Shown piece by piece: positions 33,052 to 41,008 of a stretch of DNA of 64,000 nucleotides. The position numbers and the translations under genes are program-made. The notes under the pieces were generated by a model, which made no database searches, was not told the origin of the DNA, and worked only from the letters and a program-made list of their open reading frames with translations. How positions within the stretch are numbered: the first letter of the stretch is position 1; every line of letters begins with the position of its first letter. Source of the stretch: Chloroflexaceae bacterium (GTDB lineage Bacteria; Chloroflexota; Chloroflexia; Chloroflexales; Chloroflexaceae); NCBI GenBank assembly GCA_025057155.1, contig JANWYD010000004.1, positions 1 through 64,000 of the forward strand, written 5' to 3'.

Positions 33052-33717
33052 ATGCACCCGTCATTCCGCAACAACCTGTCCGATAGCGACCTGGAGTTGC
33101 TCTCGGCGTATATTGACAATGCGCTCAGCCCTGCCGAGCGCGCCAATCTGGAGCGCCGGCTCGCCGCCGATCCGCGCCTGCGCGCCGAGCTGGAGGAACT
33201 CCAGACGACGACGCGGCTCCTGCGGCAACTTGAACCTGTGCGCCCGCCCCGCTCCTTTACCCTCGACCCGGCTACCGCGCCGCGACCCGCGCCAGCCTTC
33301 CCCCTCAACTGGTTTATGCAACTGGGCAGCGGTCTGGCGGGTCTGGCGCTGGTGCTGCTGGCCACCATTCAGATCGTTGCCTCGACCTCCGGGGTGGCTG
33401 GCGTCGCTCCTGCGGCGGCCCCCGCGGCGTCGGAAGTCTCGACTAAGGGGGCGCAACCGACCCCGGCGGCTGATACGCGCTCGCCCGCAGCACTCCCCAC
33501 CGTCGAGGCCGGCGCGGCCTCCGCGCCGGTTGACCCGCCCCTCCCGCCAGACGCCGCGGTGCCGCAGACCGGCGCCACGGCCATTCCCGCTCAGGCGTCG
33601 CCGCTGGAGGCAAGCCCTGCTCCCGTAGTCCGCCCGGGCTTCCCCCCCGGATTAACCCTGGCTCTGGGCATCGCCCTCATCGCCCTGGCCCTCGGCTGGC
33701 GCTTCCTCGGGCGCTAG
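33052..33717 (+). CDS. Putative anti-sigma factor (membrane)
   Basis: A 221-residue protein. The N-terminal ~65 residues (DLELLSAYIDNALSPAERAN, LERRLAADPRLRAELEELQT) match the helical anti-sigma (zf-HC2-like) domain, though without the usual zinc HxxxCxxC. A TM helix is at about 90-110 (GSGLAGLALVLLATIQIVAS), then a Pro/Ala-rich extracytoplasmic linker, and a second helix at 200-218 (LALGIALIALALGWRFLG). The gene follows the ECF sigma gene. The ATG at 33052 begins MHPSFRNNLSDSDL; earlier codons are non-protein-like repeats. This is the likely partner that holds the sigma factor at the membrane. Confidence 0.75.
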   Translation: MHPSFRNNLSDSDLELLSAYIDNALSPAERANLERRLAADPRLRAELEELQTTTRLLRQLEPVRPPRSFTLDPATAPRPAPAFPLNWFMQLGSGLAGLALVLLATIQIVASTSGVAGVAPAAAPAASEVSTKGAQPTPAADTRSPAALPTVEAGAASAPVDPPLPPDAAVPQTGATAIPAQASPLEASPAPVVRPGFPPGLTLALGIALIALALGWRFLGR

Positions 33718-33718
33718 C

Positions 33719-34033
33719 GCGCTTCGCGCTCACCGCAGGGGGTGCGGCGAGACGGGCTGCTGCATCTCTCCGCGCCCTCTGCGGTGAATGTGTAGTTGTT
33801 GTGTAGTTGTTATCGAACAAGCGCAGGCTCATCGTTGCTGTAACGTGTTATCATTGGTGAGCATTTGTTGGTTCTGGAACGTTCATGTCAGTGTGGCCCC
33901 TGGCATCCTGAACTGACGCCTTGTAGGTCACGGGCGTGGCGCGGAAGGAGCTGGCAGGCAACGCCCGCGTCTCGCGCTTCCTCCACACTCAACCTTCAGG
34001 TCGTCAACCTAACTTCTGAGAGGAGCAGCGTTC
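33719..34033. other. Non-coding interval before the DUF4013 gene
   Basis: About 315 bases. It carries a 'cgccctctgcggtgaa' fragment shared with other intergenic regions and a short duplicated stretch gtgtagttgtt (33789-33810). No gene or firm promoter is seen. Confidence 0.5.
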
Positions 34034-34711
34034 ATGGACATCGGCAAGGCGTTCTCGTTCGTGTTCGAGGATGAGCAGTGGGTCGCCAGCATTCTGATCG
34101 GCGGTCTGATCCTTCTCATCCCCATCATCGGCCTGATCGTCCTTCTTGGCTACACTTTGGAGACAGCGCGGAACGTGGCCCAGGGCAATCCACGGCCCCT
34201 GCCGAAGTGGAACACCTTCGGCGAGAAGCTTGGTCTTGGTTTCGCCTACTTCGTTATTGGCCTGGTCTACTCGTTACCGCTGATTGTGTTAATAATGCTG
34301 ATTGTTTGCGTGCCGCTCTTCGCTGCCGGCGCCGGGAGCGACGAAGGGGCTGCGGCGGCTCTGGCGAGTTTTAGCTGTTTCTTGCCGCTGCTGATCATCG
34401 TAAGCTTGCTGCTGCAACCGGTGATCCTGGCCGCGGTGGCGCGCTACCTGCAAATGGGCAGCATTGGCGCGGCCCTGCAGGTAGGCGAGGTGATCACCAT
34501 GGTCCGGGCCGATCCGGGCGCCTGGGTGGTGCTCTGGCTGATTTTGCTGCTCTGTGGCATCATTGCTAATCTTGGAGCCATCATCATTATCGGCTTCATT
34601 TTCACCGTGCCCTACAGCCAGGCGGTTTTCGGCCACGCAATGGGGCAGACGCTGCAGCGCTTCAGCCCGGCGGCGGCTACCACCTATATGCCCCCGCCTC
34701 CGATGGTCTGA
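34034..34711 (+). CDS. DUF4013 membrane protein
   Basis: A 225-residue protein, DUF4013 by pattern: an N-terminal MDIGKAFSFVFEDEQWVASI, followed by helices ILIGGLILLIPIIGLIVLLG, then the soluble LETARNVAQGNPRPLPKW stretch with NTFGEKLGLGFAYFVIG, then four to five more helices. GAGAGGAG lies about ten bases upstream of the ATG. The family is common in Chloroflexota and archaea, with no known function. The TM arrangement suggests six helices. A hairpin (34736-34758) follows the stop. Confidence 0.8.
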   Translation: MDIGKAFSFVFEDEQWVASILIGGLILLIPIIGLIVLLGYTLETARNVAQGNPRPLPKWNTFGEKLGLGFAYFVIGLVYSLPLIVLIMLIVCVPLFAAGAGSDEGAAAALASFSCFLPLLIIVSLLLQPVILAAVARYLQMGSIGAALQVGEVITMVRADPGAWVVLWLILLLCGIIANLGAIIIIGFIFTVPYSQAVFGHAMGQTLQRFSPAAATTYMPPPPMV

Positions 34712-34735
34712 CCGCTTCTCGCCGGGCGAAAGAAC

Positions 34736-34758
34736 GCGGGAGGGCCTGGCCCTCCCGC
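34736..34758 (+). terminator. Hairpin after the DUF4013 gene
   Basis: Perfect 11-bp arms GCGGGAGGGCC and GGCCCTCCCGC around a single T, 24 bases past the stop, followed by a pyrimidine-rich stretch (ttccttctttc). It belongs to the GGGAGGGC hairpin group seen also at 21148 and 55562. Confidence 0.65.
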
Positions 34759-34823
34759 GAACTTCCTTCTTTCACGCAGCGTTGCGCGCCGCGCGACCGA
34801 CTATGGTGCAATAAGGTCATTCC

Positions 34824-35393
34824 ATGGCACTGCGGAAAGTTTCGGCGATTGTCGAGCCGCGGGAGTTCTGCTATCCGTCCAACTGGCTGACCCTGTTCCG
34901 GTTGCTGCTGGTGGCGCCAACGCTATACTTTCTGGCGCGTCCCGAGCGGCGGCGGGCGGCGCTGATCTGCTTTGGCCTGGGCATGCTCACCGACGCCATT
35001 GATGGCCCGATCGCCCGCGCCCGCGGCGAGGTCTCTCGGCTGGGCAAACTGATCGATCCAATCGCCGACAAACTCATGCTCAATGGGACGGCGATCATTC
35101 TATCGCGCACGCGGGGCTTTCCCTGGTGGATCACCGGCCTGTTGCTCTTTCGTGACCTGGGCATCCTGACCGCTGCGGCGGTCGTGCTGCGCCGCCGCTC
35201 CCATATCACCACCGCCGAGAGCGCGGGCAAACTGACCACCGCGCTCCTCGCCGCCGCCGCGCTACTCTACATCGCCGATGGGCCGCGCAGCGGCAAACCG
35301 GTGCTTTACCTGGCGCTCCTGCCCTTCACCCTGTCGTTTTTCCAGTACGGCCGGCGCTTCCTCGCCGTGATGCGCGCCCCGGAAGACACGTAA
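34824..35393 (+). CDS. CDP-alcohol phosphatidyltransferase
   Basis: A 189-residue integral membrane enzyme for phospholipid synthesis. The signature is intact in DAIDGPIARARGEVSRLG followed by KLIDPIADK (DGx2ARx8Gx3Dx3D). About five helices are visible. It could be PgsA (glycerol-3-phosphate) or a different CDP-alcohol transferase; substrate is not decidable from sequence by eye. The gene ends in a heptad repeat that touches its stop and converges with the NarL-type regulator. Confidence 0.88.
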   Translation: MALRKVSAIVEPREFCYPSNWLTLFRLLLVAPTLYFLARPERRRAALICFGLGMLTDAIDGPIARARGEVSRLGKLIDPIADKLMLNGTAIILSRTRGFPWWITGLLLFRDLGILTAAAVVLRRRSHITTAESAGKLTTALLAAAALLYIADGPRSGKPVLYLALLPFTLSFFQYGRRFLAVMRAPEDT

Positions 35394-35453
35394 TGCGATT
35401 TTGGATTTGATTTGAATGGCAATCCAAAATCTAAAATCCAAAATCCACAATCT
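35394..35453. repeat. AATCCAA heptad repeat pair, copies 5a/5b, inverted
   Basis: GATTTTGGATTTGATTTG on the left and AATCC, AAAATCT, AAAATCC, AAAATCC on the right face each other across GAATGGC. The array spans the whole gap between the stops of two convergent genes and could form a stem that ends both transcripts. Confidence 0.8.
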
Positions 35454-36198
35454 ATTCCGGTTCGCCGCCGCCCTGGCGGATCTCGCTGGGAGCTTCAATC
35501 CAGCCCCGGCGCAGGGCGAAGAGCACTGCCTGGGTGCGATCATTCAAAGAGAGTTTGCGCAAGATCGAAGAGATATGGTTCTTCACCGTCTGTGTGCTGA
35601 TGCCCAGGGCATCGGCGATTTCCTTATTGCTGCCCCCGGCGGCGATGCGTTCCAGCACCTCGATCTCCCGTTCGCTGAGGGGGGTGAAGATCGGAAAATC
35701 AACCGCTTCGGGGTCGGTGGTGGTAGCCTGGGGCAGATTGCGAAACTGGGTCAACACCCGGCTGGCCACACGAGGCTCCTCCAGCACCACGTCGTTGATC
35801 ACGTACTCGCCGCGGGCCACCCGCCGCAGGGTGTCGGCAAGCGCCTGCGGAGCCACGTCTTTGGAGCGATAGGCGGCGGCGCCCGCGCGCAATGCATTGA
35901 AGGCCCGCTCGTCGCTCTCGTGCATGCTCAGCATTACCACGCCGATATTGGGATACTGGCGCCGGACCTGGCGGGTCAGATCGCAGCCGTTCATCCCCGG
36001 CAGGTTCAGATCTACCAGCATGACATTCGGTTCCTGGTTCGAACCGGCGTTTTGCAGCCATTCAAGCGCAGCCTCGCCGCTCGCGGCCTCGCCGACAATC
36101 ACGATGTCTTCTTCGGCGGCGAGCGCCCAGCGCACCCCTTGACGGAAGAGCGGATGATCGTCAACGATCAGTAGCCTTATGGCAGGGTAGGCGGGCAT
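35452..36198 (-). CDS. NarL/LuxR-type response regulator
   Basis: A 248-residue two-component regulator. Receiver domain residues ~1-125: IRLLIVDDHPLFRQGVRWAL with the acidic pair, phospho-Asp in NVMLVDLNLPGMNG, Thr/Ser region VVMLSMHES, and Lys in YRSKDVAPQAL. A C-terminal LuxR HTH (LSEREIEVLERIAAGGSNKE, IADALGISTQTVKNHISSIL) follows. AAAGGAG nine bases upstream supports the ATG at 36198. It overlaps the end of maf by 22 bases on the same strand. No histidine kinase is adjacent. Confidence 0.92.
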   Translation of the reverse strand: MPAYPAIRLLIVDDHPLFRQGVRWALAAEEDIVIVGEAASGEAALEWLQNAGSNQEPNVMLVDLNLPGMNGCDLTRQVRRQYPNIGVVMLSMHESDERAFNALRAGAAAYRSKDVAPQALADTLRRVARGEYVINDVVLEEPRVASRVLTQFRNLPQATTTDPEAVDFPIFTPLSEREIEVLERIAAGGSNKEIADALGISTQTVKNHISSILRKLSLNDRTQAVLFALRRGWIEAPSEIRQGGGEPE

Positions 36199-36941
36199 GG
36201 GAGCGGCTCCTTTCCCTGTAGCTGTAACCATTCGCGATACGTTGCACCAGGATCGCGCAGGTCGGTGATGCCCGCGGCGGTCAGCATCCGATACACATCA
36301 GGAAGGGGCAAGCCCACCACAGCGGTGTAACTGCCGCGCACCTCGCGCACAAAGTCTCCGCCGGCGCCCTGCAATCCATACGCTCCCGCCTTGTCCAGCG
36401 GCTCTCCCGTGGCTACATACCCGGCGATCTCTCCGTCCGACAGGGGCCGAAACAGCACCTCCGCCGCCGCCACCGCCAGTTGGAGCGGCGGAGCAGGCGG
36501 CGGGCCGGGCGCCTCCTGGCGCGAGGCCCGGAGCACGCACACCCCTGTGTAAACAATGTGACGCCGCCCGGCGAGTCGGGCAAGCATGGCGCAGGCGTGT
36601 CCGGCGTTGGCGGGCTTGTTCAGCACTTCGCCATCGAGTACGACCACCGTATCGGCGCCGAGCACCACCGCATCACCCGCGTGAACCGCGGCGGCGTGAG
36701 CCTTGCGCCAGGCGCGCAGGGCCGGATGTTCGGCAAGGGGCAGATCAAGAACTGGCAGGGCAGCCAGCACCTCGGCGGGTGGGGTGGCGTTATCCTCCTC
36801 CGCATCGGTCGCGAGGATGTCGAAACGCGCCCCCAGGGCCGCCAGAAGTTCACGCCGGCGCGGCGAGGCGGAGGCCAGCACCAGCCGCGGCTGATCGGGC
36901 AGGCGTCGGCGCGCAGCGGGCGTGGAATGCTCAGGCGCCAT
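36177..36941 (-). CDS. maf: Maf-family nucleotide pyrophosphatase
   Basis: A 254-residue house-cleaning enzyme that hydrolyses dTTP/UTP or modified nucleotides. The core begins LVLASASPRRRELLAALGA and has VLGADTVVVLDGEVLNKPAN plus the stretch TGEPLDKAGAYGLQG with the typical DKAGAYxxQ. It is longer than most Maf proteins by ~20 N-terminal residues and a small C-terminal addition. Start ATG 36941 is likely; upstream frames go on to 37046 without a ribosome site. It shares a transcription unit with the response regulator. Confidence 0.88.
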   Translation of the reverse strand: MAPEHSTPAARRRLPDQPRLVLASASPRRRELLAALGARFDILATDAEEDNATPPAEVLAALPVLDLPLAEHPALRAWRKAHAAAVHAGDAVVLGADTVVVLDGEVLNKPANAGHACAMLARLAGRRHIVYTGVCVLRASRQEAPGPPPAPPLQLAVAAAEVLFRPLSDGEIAGYVATGEPLDKAGAYGLQGAGGDFVREVRGSYTAVVGLPLPDVYRMLTAAGITDLRDPGATYREWLQLQGKEPLPCPPTLP

Positions 36942-37211
36942 TGCAACCACAACCAGGCGAAAAGGCCATAGCGGCCCCGAATGGCTCACGGACAGGCTGG
37001 CTGACATAATCCGCCCGATCATAACACGCGGCCTTTGAAAGCGCAAGGTGGTTTGATCCCCACATCAGACGTGATGCAACGGCGCCGGTTGTGACGGTCC
37101 GATACCCCGACAGGGCAGAGAGGGATGTTGCTTGCCGGAGGACGCCATCGCGCTCCCGCGGTCTGACCCAAACCAGGAGCAACCAGGTTGCCATTCTAGC
37201 GCAAAGCGCCG

Positions 37212-37628
37212 TCAGGCCACCCGTGAGTGGCGCCACAAGCGCACCTGGCTGGACTGGATATGCTCGTGGGCGACCGCCCGGGCTACAACTTGCAGGAGAT
37301 CTTCGGACTCGACCGGCTTCGTCAGGAACACGTCAACTCCTGCTCTCTCGGCTCGAACCGCGTCGCTCTCCTTGCCGCTGGCGGTCACCACGATGATCGG
37401 CAGGTGATTGTATCGTGCATCGGCGCGCACGCGTTCAGCCAGCTCAAACCCGTTCAGGCGGGGCATTAGCAGATCAGTAATGATCACATCAACGGGCATC
37501 ATCTGGAGACACTCAAGCGCCTGCACACCATCCCGAGCGCAAATCACAGCGTAACCGTTCTGCTCAAGCACGAAACTCAACAGACGATTGTTGGGCGCGT
37601 AATCTTCAACAAGGAGCACGGTAGTCAT
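37212..37628 (-). CDS. Single-domain response regulator of the partner-switching operon
   Basis: A 138-residue receiver domain without an output domain. It shows TTVLLVEDYAPNNRL at the start, phospho-Asp in VDVIITDLLMPRLNGFELA, the Thr in IIVVTASGKESD, and the Lys in FLTKPVESEDL. The ATG at 37628 overlaps the stop of the RsbW-like gene by four bases (ATGA), and AGGAG is 12 bases upstream. It is the last gene of the SpoIIE/STAS operon and could be the input or a relay for that module. Confidence 0.85.
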   Translation of the reverse strand: MTTVLLVEDYAPNNRLLSFVLEQNGYAVICARDGVQALECLQMMPVDVIITDLLMPRLNGFELAERVRADARYNHLPIIVVTASGKESDAVRAERAGVDVFLTKPVESEDLLQVVARAVAHEHIQSSQVRLWRHSRVA

Positions 37629-38077
37629 ATGCTGTGACATCTCCTGACATAGAAGGTCTTGATCATCCGCCAGTGGTTGCGATCCGGCGCGGCGGTGTAG
37701 GTAACGGTATCCATGAGATGGCGGATCAAAAACAGGCCGTAGCCATGCACCCGAACCTGATCCAGATCTGGAGCGGGAACGCTGTCGAGATCAAACGCTG
37801 TTCCGGTATCGTAGAGATCAATCTGCAATAATCGCTTTTCAAAGTGTACGATCATCTCGACAAGAATGCGCCCCTGGTCAAAGCTCCTGTAAGCGTGATT
37901 GATAATATTCGTGCAGGCTTCGTGCGTCGCGAGTTGTACATTGTAAATCAGCGTCTCCAGATCAGCGACCCCTTCAGCCAGTTGCAGCATGTCGGCAAGA
38001 CTCTCGCTCACGAGATGGAGATAGGTGTAGCGGGCCGGAAGATCTAGACGGACGAATTCAGGGGACCGTAGCGTCAC
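37625..38077 (-). CDS. RsbW-like anti-sigma serine kinase (HATPase)
   Basis: A 150-residue GHKL-fold kinase/anti-sigma factor. The N-box is in QLATHEACTNIINHAYRS, the G1 box in LYDTGTAFDLDSVP, and the G2 box in HGYGLFLIRHLMDTV. In partner switching it binds a sigma factor or another target and phosphorylates the STAS protein. It overlaps its SpoIIE-type phosphatase gene by four bases at the start (ATGA, 38074-38077) and the response regulator at its end. Which sigma factor it controls is not evident; none is adjacent. Confidence 0.88.
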   Translation of the reverse strand: MTLRSPEFVRLDLPARYTYLHLVSESLADMLQLAEGVADLETLIYNVQLATHEACTNIINHAYRSFDQGRILVEMIVHFEKRLLQIDLYDTGTAFDLDSVPAPDLDQVRVHGYGLFLIRHLMDTVTYTAAPDRNHWRMIKTFYVRRCHSI

Positions 38078-39594
38078 ATTGCCGCTCCTTTGATCACTAC
38101 AATCGTCTGGTCATCGTCCTGTTCACGTCCCTGGCCAAAGCGTTCAACCTCTTCAAACAGTGCCAGGGCCAGCTCCCTGGGCGCGAGGTGGTGGAGGCGG
38201 TCTACCAATTCCAGCAAACGCTGAATGCCAAAGGTTGCCTCATTGGCGTCGCGCATATCGCTAAAGCCATCGGTCGCCACCACCAGCAGATCGCCGGGGA
38301 CCAGACGCAAGGATTGATTGCGACAGTGAGCCTCAGGCAAGATGCCAAGGGCGGTGCTTTCAGCGCGCAACAGGACGGCTTCGCCGTCCAGCGGGCGATA
38401 GATTACCGGCGCATGTCCTGCATTGGCATAGATGATCTGCTGACGTCCCACCTCATACTGGCCGACGAAGGCGGTTGCGAACACTCCGACCCGCGTGAAA
38501 TCGTCATACAGATCCTCGTTCGATTGCCGCATCACGCTCTCGGGGGTCGGAAAGGGCATAAACTGGGATTTGCTGTGGATGGCGGTGCGGGTCATTGTCA
38601 TCAACAGTGCCGCCGATATGCCTTTCCCGGTCACGTCTCCTACAACGAAGATGAAGGGCCTCCCCGGTTCAACAATAAAATCGTAGAAATCCCCCCCAAC
38701 CTGGCGGGCAGGCCGCGATTCGGCGTAGATCTCCAACCCGTCAATTCTGGGCAGGGTGCGTGGCAGGAGATCGACCTGCACACGTCGCGCCAGTTCCATC
38801 TCGGTGCGCAGGCGAGTCTGCTGGAACATCTCCTGGTAAAGCAGGGTGCGCTCGATCTGAACGCCGGCCTGCTCGGCCAGGGCGCCCGCCAGCTTGATAT
38901 CCGGCGCGGCGAACCCGCCAGAGCGGTTAACCACTGCCAGAGCAGCTATCACGTGGCCACGGATACGGATCGGCACGTGGAGCAGGCTATGCAGCCCTGG
39001 CAAGGCCGTATCCAGGTCGGTCTCGCCACGGATGATCGGGCGCTCACCGGTGCAGCATTGCCGATAGAGATCCCACGCCAGCGCCTCGGGCATTACAACG
39101 TCTGGTAGCTGGATGAGCAGCGGAGGCTCGGGCGCGAGCGACTCGAAGGCGGCGAAACCGCCCTGCGCCTTGAGCACGTGGATGGCTTCAGCCAGCGCCA
39201 CCCGCAGGATCTCTTCGACCGTAACCAGGTCGCGCATGCGCTGCGTAAGCCGGTAGAGCGCAAGTTGCTGATCCTGGCTGATCACTAGATCGGCAGTCAT
39301 TAACTGCAACTCCTCTTCCAGTTGCAGCACATAGGCGATCAGCGCTGCATCGGCGCGTAGTCGCTGCTGGAACGCCTCGCCCTGCACCCCTGTAACGCGA
39401 ATCTCGCCAAGCTCCTCGTCGCCAGACAGGATTGGCGCTGTCAAACTTGGTCGCATCAGCCGATGGCTCGCGGGCCAGTAGACCAGGGGACGACCATCCT
39501 GATAAATGCCAAAAGCGGTCGCTCCTAATAATAACCAGGACTCGGCCAGGGCTGCGAAGCGTGCATACTGCGAACTGAGCAGCGTCACGAGCAT
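38074..39594 (-). CDS. SpoIIE-type PP2C serine phosphatase with GAF domain
   Basis: A 506-residue protein. An N-terminal ~80-residue region is followed by coiled-coil and a GAF-like sensor (residues ~130-250: RMRDLVTVEEILRVALAEAI, LLHVPIRIRGHVIAALAVVN). The PP2C domain starts near residue 290, with metal-binding acids in QVGGDFYDFIVEPGR, VVGDVTGKGISAALLMTM and VVATDGFSDMRDANEATFG. Such phosphatases dephosphorylate STAS antagonists. The start at 39594 is favoured over an upstream start that overlaps the STAS gene. It is translationally coupled to the RsbW-like kinase. Confidence 0.9.
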   Translation of the reverse strand: MLVTLLSSQYARFAALAESWLLLGATAFGIYQDGRPLVYWPASHRLMRPSLTAPILSGDEELGEIRVTGVQGEAFQQRLRADAALIAYVLQLEEELQLMTADLVISQDQQLALYRLTQRMRDLVTVEEILRVALAEAIHVLKAQGGFAAFESLAPEPPLLIQLPDVVMPEALAWDLYRQCCTGERPIIRGETDLDTALPGLHSLLHVPIRIRGHVIAALAVVNRSGGFAAPDIKLAGALAEQAGVQIERTLLYQEMFQQTRLRTEMELARRVQVDLLPRTLPRIDGLEIYAESRPARQVGGDFYDFIVEPGRPFIFVVGDVTGKGISAALLMTMTRTAIHSKSQFMPFPTPESVMRQSNEDLYDDFTRVGVFATAFVGQYEVGRQQIIYANAGHAPVIYRPLDGEAVLLRAESTALGILPEAHCRNQSLRLVPGDLLVVATDGFSDMRDANEATFGIQRLLELVDRLHHLAPRELALALFEEVERFGQGREQDDDQTIVVIKGAAM

Positions 39595-39623
39595 GCCGTC
39601 TTTTGCAGAGCGGTCTGGATGAT

Positions 39624-39962
39624 CTATTTTGCGAATGCCCGCAGCGCACATTCCTTATCAGAGAAAATGTTGAAGGCTCTATCGAGCCGGGTGAGTTCGA
39701 AGATCATGTGGACGGGCCGGCGCATACCGCATAGATAGAGATCCCCCTGCATTTGCTGGCAGCGTTTCAGTGCCTGTACCAGCGTTGCCAGCGCCGTGGA
39801 GTCAACAAAGGTGGTGTCGGTCAAATTAATCAGCACCCGCGCGCCGGGAGTGGAAGTGGTCTGTTCTAGCCAGTTGGCGATGGGCTGAACCGTACTGGCG
39901 TCAAAGCGCCCGGCAATCTCAAGAACGTGTATCTCTCCGGTAACATAGGTTTTCATGTCCAT
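39624..39962 (-). CDS. STAS-domain anti-anti-sigma factor
   Basis: A 112-residue STAS protein (RsbV/SpoIIAA-like), the first gene of a four-gene unit. The key phospho-serine lies in LINLTDTTFVDSTALATLV (DST-A), and GEIHVLEIAGRFDASTVQPI is the first strand-turn. A GCAGGAG motif five bases upstream supports ATG 39962; ATG 39956 is an alternative. It would bind the HATPase when unphosphorylated and free its target. The longer open frame to 40178 is not protein-like. Confidence 0.9.
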   Translation of the reverse strand: MDMKTYVTGEIHVLEIAGRFDASTVQPIANWLEQTTSTPGARVLINLTDTTFVDSTALATLVQALKRCQQMQGDLYLCGMRRPVHMIFELTRLDRAFNIFSDKECALRAFAK

Positions 39963-41008
39963 ACGGTCTCCTGCGGTGAAGTCTGGCCAGTTGGCGAGAC
40001 GCGGAGAACCTGGAGGTTCATCGACTCGCTTCTCTGCCGGTGGAAAGGTTCTTCGCAGCCCGCCAACGAAGCCTGCTCGTACCGCGCCGAGAATAGCCCT
40101 GGCTCCCGCCGCGCGGGCATTGCCAGTGGGAATGGCATGTTTCATCAATCTCCCCAATGCACCGTAACCGGCAATCAAGCCCCGGCAATTTCAGGATCTA
40201 GAGAACTTCACCCTGTGACCCGGCGCGCCCCCGGTCTGACAGTTGCGTAGTAGCAATCTAACAGCGCCAGGAAACAATTCGCTTACAGGCTCCAGACAAG
40301 AGAATGACAGATCCGTCACCAGTGGTCGTACTGCCGGTCTGTTTATTCCTTGAGGCGGATCATCAGGGCCGGTGACGGGCCGTAGGTTCTGGTAACACGA
40401 ATGGCGGGGAAGAGGCCAGTTCCGCCATGCATGCTTTATTATGGTTGCTGTGTTGCAAGGCGGCACAATGTCGCGCCTATCGCGCTAAGGAGGGGCGAGC
40501 GGAACCGCTGGCGGGTCCGCCTCTCAGGGGGAGAGCGAAGCGCTGATAATCGGCAACCGGGTGAAGAAGATGTCATCTCGGCATGATACAATCGAAATCC
40601 GGGCCCCACTGCCGAACCGGAGTCCTGTGACGCGCTCGGGGCATCAGAAAGCCCTAAACGCTGGACGGCGCCGGCGATCTCTTGCGTCGTGGATGAAAGT
40701 TTATACACGGCGGCAATCATCGACCTGGTGATGCGGCTCAAAACCGCGTCAATCGGATTTCTGTCCTTCCATGGCCCGCCGTTTGTCGCGTGCATTGAAG
40801 CCCACACGTGGAGCGGCCTCGCAGTGTCCCTTTCGTCCTCCGCTCTGGCACAACCGGTTCATAGAGACTTGTGCCGCCGGGGAAGCGTTGAGGGCGCGCC
40901 GCCCCTCCAGACGAGGAACAGGAGTTTTCCACACTTATCCACACACGTATGTGGATAAGTGTGGAGGTTTGTAGTAGTCGTGGCGGGTTCAGGACACATC
41001 GAGGTGCC
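39963..41008. other. About 1 kb gene-free stretch with DnaA boxes
   Basis: No credible gene on either strand: the open frames are Arg/Pro-rich and unsupported. The stretch ends in a perfect inverted pair of DnaA boxes (40929-40964) and has a weaker box TTATACACG at 40701-40709. It is therefore a candidate for an origin-related or DnaA-titration region. Confidence 0.5.
40929..40964. promoter_or_regulatory. Inverted pair of perfect DnaA boxes
   Basis: Arms CCACACTTATCCACA and TGTGGATAAGTGTGG are a perfect 15-bp inverted repeat with a 6-base spacer (cacgta). Each arm contains an exact DnaA box TTATCCACA (40935-40943 on the plus strand and 40950-40958 on the minus strand). It lies 45 bases upstream of the next gene. 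Possible roles: part of oriC, DnaA reservoir (datA-like), or DnaA-controlled promoter. Confidence 0.7.

Noticed and set aside
40439-40807. 122-codon minus-strand frame in the gene-free stretch
   Set aside because: No ribosome site, Ser/Arg-rich random-like composition, no family pattern.
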